A DNA stretch of 64,000 nucleotides from Phallus indusiatus (taxonomy: Eukaryota > Basidiomycota > Agaricomycetes > Phallales > Phallaceae), in assembly GCA_027605045.1 (NCBI GenBank), contig JAQFWX010000002.1, forward strand, positions 1,612,001 through 1,676,000, in the 5' to 3' direction. Within the stretch, counting starts at the first letter, position 1. Every line of letters begins with the position of its first letter. A model generated the notes under the pieces. It saw only the letters and a list, made by a program, of their open reading frames with translations, searched no databases and had not been told where the DNA came from. Below are positions 49,001-60,391 of this stretch, piece after piece. A program made the position numbers and the translations under genes.

Positions 49001-52000
49001 ACACTATTGCATGTTTGAAAAGGCCCAAGAGAAACGAAAGCGGCAGTGTGGAGGTACATCAATTCCTGACAGCCATAGGCCAACTGACAGTTGCTGGAAT
49101 AAACTCTATCGACTTTTCTGCACTAAACTCCACACCTCAACATAACCCCGATATTCGCTTACCAGCATATCCTTTCAATCCGAAAACCATTCCGTATCAT
49201 GCGGAGTCACCATCTTACTATCGTCAGTTCGACTCACGACTTGGACCCTTGAACTTCCCCGGTTTGCGAATCAATGCACAAACTCATCCAGTTCTAGCCG
49301 AGCATGTGATTAAAGGCGAACCCATTATGCCAGCTGCGGGCTTTATTGAAATGGCTCTGGAGTTCGGTGCTAACACTCTCTGGGACGTGAAATTCAATTC
49401 AATGTTATCTTTATCCCACGAATCCCCTATCCCGATTGATATTAAGCGTGACGGACCACATTGGTCCGTTAGATCCTCTACCGCATCTGGATATAAAAAG
49501 GTGAGCTAAAGCGCTTTGTCTTCGTATTCCATCTTTACTAAACCATTTATAGCACGAGCCAGAAAGGTTTGATCGGACTCATGCTGAAGGGTTCTTATCG
49601 ACAGATGCTTTTGGAGAAAAGGGTGTCCAAATCAACCTGCAGGGTGTTAAAGAACGATGCTCGCGAGTTGACCTAACAGGTTGCATTCAATTCCGCTCAT
49701 ATTTCGCTTATCTAACAATTTTTCTCTAGACTTTTACCAAGAGCTAAAGTATTTTGCCGATTATGGTCCTGCATTTCAACGCGTTATCGATGCGTATGAA
49801 GGCGAAAACGAATTCCTGATGCTAATTCGGGGAGATGACAGTTCTTTATCGTAAGGGTTTTATTGATTAGATCGTCGTGGCCCATTATTCACCACTAATC
49901 CTAGCATGGACGGCTATGTCTTTCACCCTGCGATACTGGATTGTTGCTTGCATCTCATGGTTCATCGATCATTTACACAGACTTACGACCCTAACGTCTA
50001 TTACCTGCCTTCGAAAGTCAAGCGTCTCGTCCTATCTCCAGACTTTCACGAACATGGTATTCCTGATGTGCTCTATACACACCTCATCTTCAAGGAGTGG
50101 ACTCCGTGTACGTTGTATCGTATAAATCTTGAGGCTGTTTTTGACGAATAATTGTAGCTGGAATTGTGGGCGATTTTGTGATAACGACTATTGATGGCAC
50201 AGTGCTCTGCAACTTGACTGGAGTCGAAATAGAACGTCACGAGAGCGCCCCTACCAGAGTTGAGCAGCGATACGATCTTGTAATTCAACCACACACGCTG
50301 CAAGATCGACCCACAACGGAAGACGTAGTTATATGCGCCAAGCCCTCATGCCAAGATGTTAGACCGCTGTATCGATACCTGGACGAAATTGCTTTGAGAA
50401 TTTCCGAGAAAACTCTCGGAAAGGTTGAGAAAGCTGGTCCAACGGTTCGTAATTCAACATTGCTTCAATCTTCGTACTAACCAGTGACTTCATCCATCAG
50501 CTGGACAGACAACGATATGTGGATCGCATACATTCCATGATCAATCGTCATCATACCCGAGAGTTAACAAGCGACGGGGAAATTTCACAGCTTCGGGCAA
50601 CTTGGCCAGAGATAATGGAACTAACAGATAGAGTGGCATCTGCTCAAGAAGGAATTATTCAATCCTCTAAGGTATGCGCTTTCGTTTCGTACACTGAAAA
50701 TAATTAACCCCAAATTCAGGCTGCTGTAGCGGAACTTTTCAAGGATGATATTCTGACACGGTTCTACGAACGTTATGCATGGGCATCTGAGGCTTGTGCC
50801 CTTCGCATTTCTTCCCTCATTAGTCTTCTTGCGAAGCAAGGAAAACGCGTCATACGAGTGTTGGAAGTCGGCGCTGGTGCGTTTTGTTTTCATTGTGGTT
50901 CTGAATATCGACATAATATATATCTACAGGAACTGGTGCGCTGTCGAGACAGCTGAGCAAAGTATTCGCCGCTTTTCCCTCGTTAACAATTGAATATTTC
51001 GTCACCGATGTGTCGAAGGAATTGCTGCCAAGGGTCTCGCATCCTCACACTCAATATTCTTCTTTGGACATTTCTATGGACGCTACCGCTCAGGGGTTCA
51101 CTCCCGGCAGCTTCGACATCATCACGGCTTTTCACGTTATACACGCTGTCTCGGACTTGGATTCCACATTGAAATCTATAAATAATCTCCTCGTTCCCGG
51201 TGGCGCGCTTATAATGGGTGATCTGAGAGGCGATAGTTGGTCCGCTCATGAGTCGGGTACTTTCTGGTTTGATTACGTCTTCGGAAGCTTCTCAGAATGG
51301 TTCTCATTTAATGATGGTCGGACGCACTGCACTATGTCAATTACCGACTGGCAGAAGTCCCTGGGCTGTGCGGGTTTCGGAAATTTCACGTCGGAAGTCT
51401 ACGAGCATGATCCACTGTTATTTACATTGGAAACACAAAAATCGCCCTCCGCTATAATCGGTGCGTTGTCAATTTATACCAATATTTTATATTTCTCAGT
51501 AAAAATATTTAGATCACGTTCAACTAGAAGGACATGACGTTATCTCGTTCCACTATCAGCGTGGGAACGAAGAGGAGCTGCGTCAATTGCTACTGCAAAT
51601 AGACGGCTCAGAATCTACCCTCTGGCTCTACACTACGTCTGGGCTAAATGGCGACGCAGGCGTGGGTCTTTGCAGATCACTCCGTAAAGAATATCCTCTA
51701 TGCACAACCCGTCTTGCAATATTCGATGGTCAAGACTGGACGAAGGAGACAATGTCAGCGTTTGTTCTCGAAATAAACGCTGGAAACGACTCCGTATTCT
51801 ACGTGGATGGCAATAGACAAGTTACGGTCCCTCGTGTAATTTCTACCTCTGCTCCTACAAAACGCAAACCCTTCGATGCTCATGGAAACTGGGAACTCGA
51901 TCAAACTGGATTCAAAATGAGCGCGTTACAAACGCCTGGGCCGAACGCTGTCGCTGTCCGTGCCATAGCATTTTCATCTCCACTAGGCCGACTAAGAGCT

Positions 52001-55000
52001 TTCGTTGGTCGTTGTGATCATGTTGGAGCACAGTCATCCTTTTCTGAGGGTGATTTAGTGGTCGGAATCACTTATCTGGCGAATGTTTCGAATATCTTCG
52101 TGGTCGAGGACGCTTTTATTGTCAAACTAGAACACGATCTTGAATCCGTCTCCTTGGATATCGTGAGGTCTCTCATGTCGCTCTTCATCGTACACGTCGG
52201 TTGTGGCAAACGTCGGAGAATCAACCCCGGTCACAGAATTCTTCTGATCCGGGACGAAAATCACCAAGATTCGGCTATGCGCTTGTATCTCGATAATTTC
52301 GGTTGTCGAGTTACTGAATGGGACTCAAAGTCATCGTCGCTCCCGGATTTACATGAACTCATCGTCAACTCTTCCATTATTTTATCTGGAACAACACAGC
52401 TCGACGTCACCAGAATGCTCAAAATGTCTCGTCGGCCTGCATCTCGACTATTTTTATGGAACGACCCTGAAGAAGGATTAGATGCGATGATCACCGAAGA
52501 CCCGTTCATTGTATCTGAAACCCTGAAGGAAATTATTCCTGGTGTGAAGGAACGATGGGAAATTGCACCGGAAGGGGAATTAGTACAGATCGAAAATCTT
52601 GTACTGCCCTCTCAAGGCGACTTGGTCCCATCTGACTCCACCCTGTTCAGTCCTACGAAAGCCTACGTTTTGGTCGGCGGCATAGGCGGTGTTGGTATCC
52701 GTGTGGCGCTATGGATGTATCAGGTATAAATCATTTCATTTTTACGATTTCAAACATATACTCACAGAATCATATAGAATGGAGCTCGTTACCTGGTCCT
52801 CACATCGAGGTCGGGAGCCGAATCCCTCCGACGCGTCCAGGATCGTCTAGCACTAAGAATCGTTGATTATCTGCGTACACGTCCTGATCTTAAAATCGAG
52901 TTGGTGGCGTCAGACGCTACATCAACAGCCGACACGTCTGCTCTTTTCGAGACCATCACGGCCACGGCACCCATTGGGGGCTGTATGTTGTTATCTGTGG
53001 TTTTATCCGATCGAACATTTGCATTGCAAACCCCGGAAGAATTCAATAAACCATTTGTCCCGAAGATTGGGGCCTGCGAGACTATCCATGAGTGTCTCAA
53101 AGGCGGAATACCATCGCTAGATTTCTTCGTTGGGTTTTCTTCCATTGTTGGTCTTCTGGGTAACGGAGGGCAAACCAATTATTGCAGGTGAGGCGAACTC
53201 AAATCATGACAAATTCATAAATGATACTTACGCCTGATGAATAGCGCTAACACTGCACTTGACGGAATGATGAAAAAGTGGGACAACGCGTTTACCTTCA
53301 TTTTACCAGCTGTCATCGACGGTGGAGGTTTGGCATCTGAGACTCGTGTAACAGACGGAAGACTTGGTCACCTTACGGTAAGGACGAAACCATTTGAACT
53401 TAATGACAGTTGGCTAATATTATATTGTTACAAAGCCATGGGGTTTGTCTTCACAACGTGAGTAGATGATGGTTTCAGGGTTTATTTCCATTCTCACGAT
53501 GTTCTTTCAAACAGAAATTTGCGATTGCCTTGGAGACGGTTTGCAAAAACTTGTGGATGGTCCATTCTGGCAGTACATACCAGACCTTGACTGGACATCT
53601 GTTCAAAAGTACACTGGAGCGTCCTCACTGTTCGGTCATCTTATCAGCGCCGAGGACGATGACGATAAATCCGGCTTCTCCGGGGAGGAGAAATCTGTCA
53701 AAGATATCATCATAGATCTCCTCGACGTCGATGCGTCAGAATTTGACCCAGATATTCCATTCACATCATACGGATTGGATTCGCTCTCAGCTTCTCGACT
53801 ATCTTTCGCGCTCAAACAACACGTGACGATATCGCAACTTCAATTACTATCAGATATCTCCTACAACGACTTACAGGCCAAAATCGATTCGGCGAGCGAG
53901 CAGATTCAGGACAGTAGTGCACAGTCTACCTCTGACGCGATGTCCGAAGTCAGTTCACAAAAGAATAAGACGCTGCAGGAAATGGAGCAGTCGATCGCGA
54001 AGTACAGTCGTATATTCCCGACGCACAACGGGAAGATACCTGTACCAGATTCTGATGTGGTTCTAATCACCGGTACGACTGGTGGGTTGGGGACCGCTGC
54101 TCTTGCGAAACTTGCCGCGCTCGACTCGGTTTCGAAGATCTACGCGTTTAACCGACCTTCATCGAGTTCTGAGACTCTATATCAACGACAAGCCTCGTCC
54201 TTGCGCGAAAGAGGATACAGCGAGAAAATTCTAGACAACGGAAAGATTGTCCTTGTTGAGGGAGACCAGTCGAAACATGATCTAGGCATTTCGAAAGATC
54301 TCTTTGAAGAGGTAGGGTATTTTATTCTCCTCTCGCATGTATGAGACGACTCACGTATTATTTAAAGATAAAAAGCTCGGTGACTGTAATAATTCACAAT
54401 GGTGAGGATTGAGTCTTTATATCGTCGGAATATTTTTTCTGAGCATATTCACAGCTTGGCCGGTCAACTTTACCCCTTCTTTCGCTTCATTGGACCCAGT
54501 GGTCCGCAGCGTCAAAGTCTTCATCGACCTTGCATTAACTTCGCCGTTGTCGAGCCCCCCTCGATTAGTGTTTATAAGTAGTATCGGGTTGTTGAATGGT
54601 ATGTTATCTCCCTGGATAAAATCCGATCTGGTTCTAACAAGTCAACAGGCAGACAAGCTCCAGGCGCAGCATTGGAAATGCCAATCGACGACGGTAGTGA
54701 GGTCATTGGAACTGGTTACACAGGTGATTCGCTTTTTTTTCTAAGCTTTCCGATTCTTTATTAACAGATGATTATCAGAGTCCAAATGGGTTGGAGAGAG
54801 GTTGCTTCAAATCGCTGCGGAGAAAACCGTTCTGCGTCCTGTTATCGTCCGTGTGGGACAAATCTGTGGAGGACTGAATGGGTCTTGGAATACGACCGAG
54901 TGGTTCCCCGCACTTCTCAAATCTTCAATTCATATGGGGTACTTGCCTGAAACCGAAGGGGTAAGTCTTAATCATACAAATTTTACGCATTAGTTCTGAA

Positions 55001-55429
55001 TTATGTTACTAGACAATATCATGGCTCCCGTTAGATACGGCAGCACAAGCCCTCGTCGAACTTGTCCACTCGGAGAAACTCATCTTACATCTGTCACACC
55101 CAAGTCCAATAACATGGCATACGGCAGCAGACTTTATTTCGAAAACTTTAAATCTAAAACTCGTCCCATACCACGATTGGTTAGCTCGACTTGAGTCCAG
55201 CGCCGGACAGGACGAGCTCGACAATCAGGCGAATCCGGCCTTGCGGCTTTTGCAGTATTTCGTTAATTTAGAGATAGGAACCAATCCTGGAAAAGAAGCT
55301 TTAGGGATGCCGATGTTAGACGTCACCGAGGCAACCGAAGTCTCGTCGTCCCTTAGAAACGCGCCACACCTGACTTCCATGGAGGTCGCTGCATGGATTC
55401 GGGATTGGGAAAGAAGACGGTTTTTGTAG
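46038..55429 (+). CDS. highly reducing-type polyketide synthase with C-terminal reductase domain
   Basis: One gene of more than 20 exons, roughly 2,600-2,700 residues. Starts MKSTSSSPLPPIAI at 46038, joining VGISSQFPSG across the first intron. KS: Cys in DTACSSSL (codon 46826), His in EVHATGT (47341) and GNIGH (47557). AT: GHSAGE, Ser codon 48385. DH: His of HVIKGEPIMP (49303) and Asp of FHPAILDCCLH (49939). MT: VLEVGAGTG near 50860-50950. ER: a shortened region without a clear NADPH-binding core, read as non-functional. KR: GGIGGVG near 52680 and the catalytic Tyr-Asn pair in NYCSANTALD. ACP: Ser in YGLDSLSASR (53781). Reductase: ITGTTGGLGTAAL and YTESKW, an extended SDR of the thioester-reductase type, ending at 55429. 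All essential KS, AT, DH, KR and ACP residues are present. Expected product: a methylated, partly reduced polyketide released as an aldehyde or alcohol. Confidence 0.9.
54040..55429 (+). other. thioester-reductase release domain within the polyketide synthase
   Basis: Downstream of the carrier domain the protein runs into a complete extended short-chain dehydrogenase fold. The nucleotide-binding motif TGTTGGLG, IIHNAWPVNF, VFISSIG, and the YxxxK catalytic pair (YTESK, formed across an intron near 54780) are all seen, as is IVRVGQICGG. This matches the NAD-binding terminal reductases of Lys2-like enzymes and some fungal synthases, which release the thioester by NADPH-dependent reduction. Two- versus four-electron release cannot be told from sequence. 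Confidence 0.8.
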
Positions 55430-55622
55430 ACGCAATCTGTTTAAATTATTACCATCACTCTTGTTTTATTTGTTTTTTGTTTCAAATAGGTCCATTGCTA
55501 CACATAGTTAATATAATAATTTGATAATCAATCACTCCAATGTCAGATGAAGAGTCCATCACTAAGTGGTCCACTTAAAAAATTCGGAATTCTCCAGATG
55601 GGTCTGCACCACGTGACCTACT

Positions 55623-55631
55623 TATAAAAAA
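55623..55631 (+). promoter_or_regulatory. TATA box of the gene starting at 55665
   Basis: TATAAAAAA lies about 40 bases before the ATG, in the 235-base spacer after the polyketide synthase. The closeness implies a short leader. Weak, position-based assignment. Confidence 0.35.
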
Positions 55632-55664
55632 GCCTCCGTGCTTCAACCACTGACCACCATCATC

Positions 55665-57831
55665 ATGTCAAACTCGTCTCTGTCCCCTTCAACACCTTCT
55701 TCTTCAGAGAGGTTGTCGCCTGCATCAGCGATGAAATCCGGACGACGTCAAGGCGCATTTTATCCAAATACCATCAGCAAGTCGCCAAAGCCTTTTAGCC
55801 GCAGTGCCGCAAAACGGGAGAGTGTCATGGCTTTGGGAAGTATTGAGCATCTGCAGTATTATTTTACAAAAACAGGCGTGTCTGCTCGTCAAAAGTAAGA
55901 ACAGACCAATCCTCTTAAATCTTTTTGAATCAGTTTGATGACCGTTTTCAAGCCCTTTAAAACCTACTAGCAACGGTGTTCCCGCTTTGGGGCCGGGTGT
56001 TCTTCGGTCGACTTCGCCAATTCCGGAGGACGATTCCGAGATAGTTCTTCCTCCAACGCCTTTATTCCCTCAAGCTCCTCGTATAATCTCGGAACCTCAC
56101 ATTCGGACATTAGAAACGGATCCAGATCATCTAAAACCCAGCGTTATAGACGACTTGGAAGCCGTCGAGCGTGTATGGCATTTTCAAACAGGATCATCTT
56201 CAAACGAGCCTCCTTTAAACACTACTGAACCTGTAGACGTGTTGAACGTCTTGAAGATCACTACGCGTGCCATCCGAGCTGTGCGAAATTACGTCGTTTC
56301 CCTGCGAGATGAGCTGGACTTCATAACATCTCACGTTCCTACTTCGGAGTACCGTCCCAGCACTTTCAAACCACCTACTCCTAAACCTCGTAAAGTTTCG
56401 TTACCCGATATCAATGATCCTCTAGCACGTGTGCGAAGGGCAGCACTAGACGCTTTGACCGCTCTGCGTCATATGGAAGAACAAGCCAGAGTACCCCTAT
56501 CCGACGACGTTTATGATATTCAAAGCGATTCGGGCTCGGCTTCTACGCGCTCTCACACCCCAGGCGGAACAGAACGCGTGTCTTCTCCGTTCTCGTTAGA
56601 AGATGATGATGAAAGCACAGCGTCTTTTTCGTTCTCTGTGATCAAAGTGCCGAATCGGAAGGAAAGTGTTTTGGTTTGGAGTGATGATGAAGAGATTTAT
56701 TCTAAAGAGGAAGAGAAGAAAGATCGGTGGGAGGAGCGGTTAGTGTTGGCTGGTGGATGGCTTTACAAGCAGGATATGACCTGGGAGGATTTCATGCAAG
56801 AGCGCGCTGCGATCTCGCAATATCTTGATGGAATTGATGAGATATTGTTTGCTGGCACGCCTCAGCAACAACCATATGAACGTGGTTGGAAAAAAGCGAG
56901 AAAAGAAATCGAGGCGAAGAGAGCGAAGGAGGTTAAAAATCGTCGACAAAGTGGCGAAGGAAGGACGTTCTCGCCTTTGCCAAACACGAGCCGCAGAGTC
57001 GTCAGCGCTGGTGCCGTGGAGTCTTTTGCCAACCTGAGCCTTTCTGAGGAGCCGGAAGAGATGCTTGATTCAGTAATTGAGGAAGACGAAGAAGAAGACC
57101 AGGAAGGCGTACCAGACGAAGATCTTCCAGACTGGGCAAAACGCGACAAGTTCGCCGATGATCCCATTGGTATGTTTATGTTGAACAAGTTATTCTACCT
57201 TACAATCGTTACACTAACTTAATTGCGCCTCAGCCCGATTACTAAGTCTTCTCGTATCTCTACTTCCCGCTAGTCTCTTGCACCTATTACCTCCACTCCA
57301 CGAAACCAATCGCGAATCTTTGTTGGACAGTTTATCGTCTGGACAAGCTTTGTGTATCACCTACAACATCGGTGTTCGTCGATCAAAGAAAGCTTGGGGT
57401 TATATCAACAATGCAGCTGTTCACGATATGGCGGCCCTAGAAGCTGAAGCCAAGAACGACGCTAACGCGGATTCTGAAAGAAAGAGGGTTGGATGGACAT
57501 TCAGAAGGACTGATAACCTTCGATTATGGATGGCGTAAGTCTTTTTTTCAACTTATTTTTGTTTGTTGACGCGAGAATCATGATCATGTTTTTTTCTAGT
57601 GCCCTCAAACTACGCTATTCAATACCGCTGGGTCCTGTTTTGACGCCGAATACATCTAGAAGTAGTTCGCCGGCTCCTTCGGGAAAACCATCCCAGAACG
57701 CAATTGACTTTCTTATATTTGACCCTCAATTGGTGTCCAAGCGCCAACCTGGTTGGGAAGACATGCTTGAGAAAGCGATTATGAAATGGATGTGGTGCGT
57801 CGTCGCCGAGAAGCGCGGAACTAAAATATAG
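55665..57831 (+). CDS. conserved fungal protein of unknown function, acidic and Ser-rich
   Basis: Four exons: about 55665-55892, 55972-57169, 57234-57534 and 57600-57831. They join in frame to about 650 residues. The N-terminus is Ser/Pro-rich and disordered, with IEHLQYYFTKTGVSAR near residue 70. A helical segment around residues 170-260 (VLNVLKITTRAIRAVRNYVVSLRDEL) looks like a folded domain. Acidic runs (DSVIEEDEEEDQEG) lead to DLPDWAKRDKFADDPI, and a hydrophobic LLSLLVSLLPASLLHLLPPL follows. The C-terminal part (ALCITYNIGVRRSKKAWGY, WTFRRTDNLRLWMA, ALKLRYSIPL, FLIFDPQLVSKRQPGWEDM) is ordered and looks conserved. I recognise it as the kind of single-copy protein found across mushrooms but know no function. 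The ATG at 55665 was chosen from the CATCATC leader context. It is not an obvious partner of the neighbouring polyketide synthase. Confidence 0.75.
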
Positions 57832-58200
57832 TTTCTCTGTTTTTTTTTTTTCATCTCCATGCATCCCATTTGGTTTTTTGAGATCTTCTCTCCGTTTTTG
57901 TTTTGTTCTGGAGCCGTTGGGCATCATACTGTAGCCTACTGGCTGACATTATATCCTTCATTTTGTTTTTTTACCCCTTTGATTTGATATTCCTCATCAA
58001 AAGAAACATCTCATATGACATAGTTAATATGCATTCTTCTTCTAAACACATACTTTTTTACCCTCAATGCCGCCAATTATGGTTCGGATGGATTATATAC
58101 CCTATAGCTATCTAGACACTTTACTATAAACTACAACCAACATACACACATACAATACATGTATTTAGTATAGCATAGTGAGATATATATATACTCATAA
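57832..58200. other. intergenic between convergent genes
   Basis: The 369 bases lie between two 3' ends. T-rich runs downstream of 57835 fit a terminator or 3' untranslated region of the upstream gene. No gene or repeat was seen. Confidence 0.5.
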
Positions 58201-59143
58201 TCAGTCACGACGTTTGATAAACCGACCGACTTGATGCCACCATAGATGCTCTACCTCTTCGTCGGGCTTGCTCCATACGCCAACTTGTTTCCCTTCTGCA
58301 TGGTGACCGCTTTCAGGTACGGGTTCCCAATAAGGAACATTACGAACATATTCATCACTTGGTACATCTAAAGCACAACCATCGAAACAGGTCTATAATC
58401 TCTCAATCAACGGGTTGAAAGTAAAAAAGCAGGATTAAACTTACCTTCCAAACAGGAGTCCAAAACCACTGCCAAAACCTGACATCGCGCCGTTTACTCG
58501 CAACATGCTCATAAAACAAAAATTCACCACCGGGTTTTAAAAGTTTATCCACCAAATCTCTAACGGTTCGTTCCGGGTTGGGTATAGAACAGAGTGTAAG
58601 AACTGATATGATAGTGTCGACGGTGGACATGCCGCCTAATGCACTTGCGATGCTTTTGTAGTCTTCAGCGCCGTATGAAAGAATAAGCAATGAGCCGTCT
58701 TGTTCGTGATACCCTGCTTTGTTGGCGACGTCCCTTATGTGATCGTGCATTAACACGTTTGGCTCGATGGCAACGTAACGAGTTACTCTGTCTTTAGAAA
58801 TATATGTAACCGTTGATCCGAGACCTTGAAACATGAAAATCAAGTTAGTACCAAATGCTAATCACGAGTTTTGAGAAGAATAAATGGTTTACCTACCTGC
58901 CCCGAGATCTAGAACTGTACCTTTCGCACTGGGAGTAATAAGCAGTTCTTTTACGGGGCGGCCACCTTCGTTAGAAACATGACCGTACGTTCTCCAAACG
59001 TTATAAAAAAAGATTTTGGATAATTCGCGAGGGGTGAAAATGATGAATGGAGAGCGAAATATGGCTTTGATTGTAGGCAGAATAGCAACCGTGAAAGATA
59101 AGCGTAAATCCGTAAGGACACTGAAAATTTTAGATAGCCTCAT
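58201..59143 (-). CDS. SAM-dependent methyltransferase, METTL7-like
   Basis: Three exons (59143-58897, 58824-58445, 58392-58201) join in frame to 272 residues. A hydrophobic N-terminal stretch (residues 13-37, around LSFTVAILPTIKAIF) suggests membrane anchoring. The class I Rossmann SAM-binding motif is VLDLGAGLGS, formed across the first intron. The acidic strand-2 residue is in YVAIEPN. VDTIISVLTLCSIPNPERTV and LLKPGGEFLFYEHV follow, which is the signature of the METTL7/type-11 group. The C-terminus (WTPVWKTCFDGCALD, then a Trp-rich end WSKPDEEVEHLWWHQVGRF) is complete. Human METTL7 proteins methylate thiols; the fungal substrate is unknown. The gene lies 2.8 kb from the polyketide synthase with one unrelated gene between, so a role in tailoring is possible but unproven. 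Confidence 0.87.
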
Positions 59144-60391
59144 AGTAGTGAAAAGGAAAAGAGCAAGAATATGTACGTGAAGTTTTTGAGCTCACGGAGC
59201 AATTGCTCGGTGGGAAACTTAGAAAAGACCCTACTAAGTGAAATCTAACGAAATTGAAAGCCCGACGAAAGTGAACGAAACCATACATTTCCTGTTACAC
59301 TGTTCACGTTCAGCAATGGAGCTTACGTCCTTTCAGTCGACACATCTTCTAGGTCGCCCTAGCATCCGTTCACAGTGTGCATCCAAGATTTAGCGAGAAT
59401 AAATTATCCTCATCCATACCCGTAGTTCATTTTCCGGGGTTGTACTCTCGAGGGTCCACGCCGGCGTAGTGTTATCCCAATTCGGTGCAATACTTATCCG
59501 GTTATTGTTCTTGGTGAATCTAGATGCCGTGACATTTTCGCCGGAGACGGGATATGACTCTCAGAGAACGTGGTAACAAGAGAATTAGAGTTAGTGTATG
59601 GTATGTAGTCGTCATGCTCTTCTGTTCTCATTCCAACCATCTTCTTGTTACATAGATTGCTCACTTGCTTGTGTTCGAGGACAAGGCTCTGGCTATCGCG
59701 CTGTGTAGGCCTATGAGATGTAATGCGATGGACACAAATTAAAAGGACGAATCACCTGAGGCTTGAGTTATTCTTTTGGTTTTATTGTACGGCTGGTAGA
59801 TTTACATCCTCCTTCAAATAGATTGTTATCAGGGTCGTTTATGCAAAAAGGGTTTATTAGACATAATGAAACTCAATTCCATGACCTCTCGTTTAAGTCG
59901 TTGTATCTCACCGATTCATCTTTATCAATTGCCTGGATTGTCGATAACGATTCGCAAAAGCCAATGACTGAATGTATAGTTTGAGCTCATATCACTGGTG
60001 CTCCAGCCAGCGGACGTAATTTCAGCTCAACTTGAGTCTTTTGTTCCTGATATCCGCGTAGGTCTTGAAGATCACAATCTACTTGGGAATACAACCACGG
60101 CACCGCGCTGAAGTACTTCTCAATGCCACGGCGCTACCTTTATTTCTCACTGTCATACCTTCATAAGAAGGAACCGTAAAGGTTTATTCGTGTCAGAATT
60201 AAGTTTAACATGTGACTCATGTAGCTTGGACGCTCATTGGAACTGCTTTGTTTGCTCACCTTCAGTCCAAACACGTGTGCGCAGCCCAGCAAAGATCATT
60301 CAGTCCACCATACTTCATCGCGGATTGACCCTCCTGATATAATTGCTCTCTCTCTCATAATTAAGTCTCTTTTGAAATCATACGGGTCATA
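59144..60391. other. divergent intergenic region, 1.2 kb
   Basis: Shared upstream region of the methyltransferase (-) and the NLR-type gene (+). No convincing coding frame, tRNA or repeat was seen. A CT-repeat (CTCTCTCTCTC) at about 60347-60357 lies shortly before the NLR start. Confidence 0.5.
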
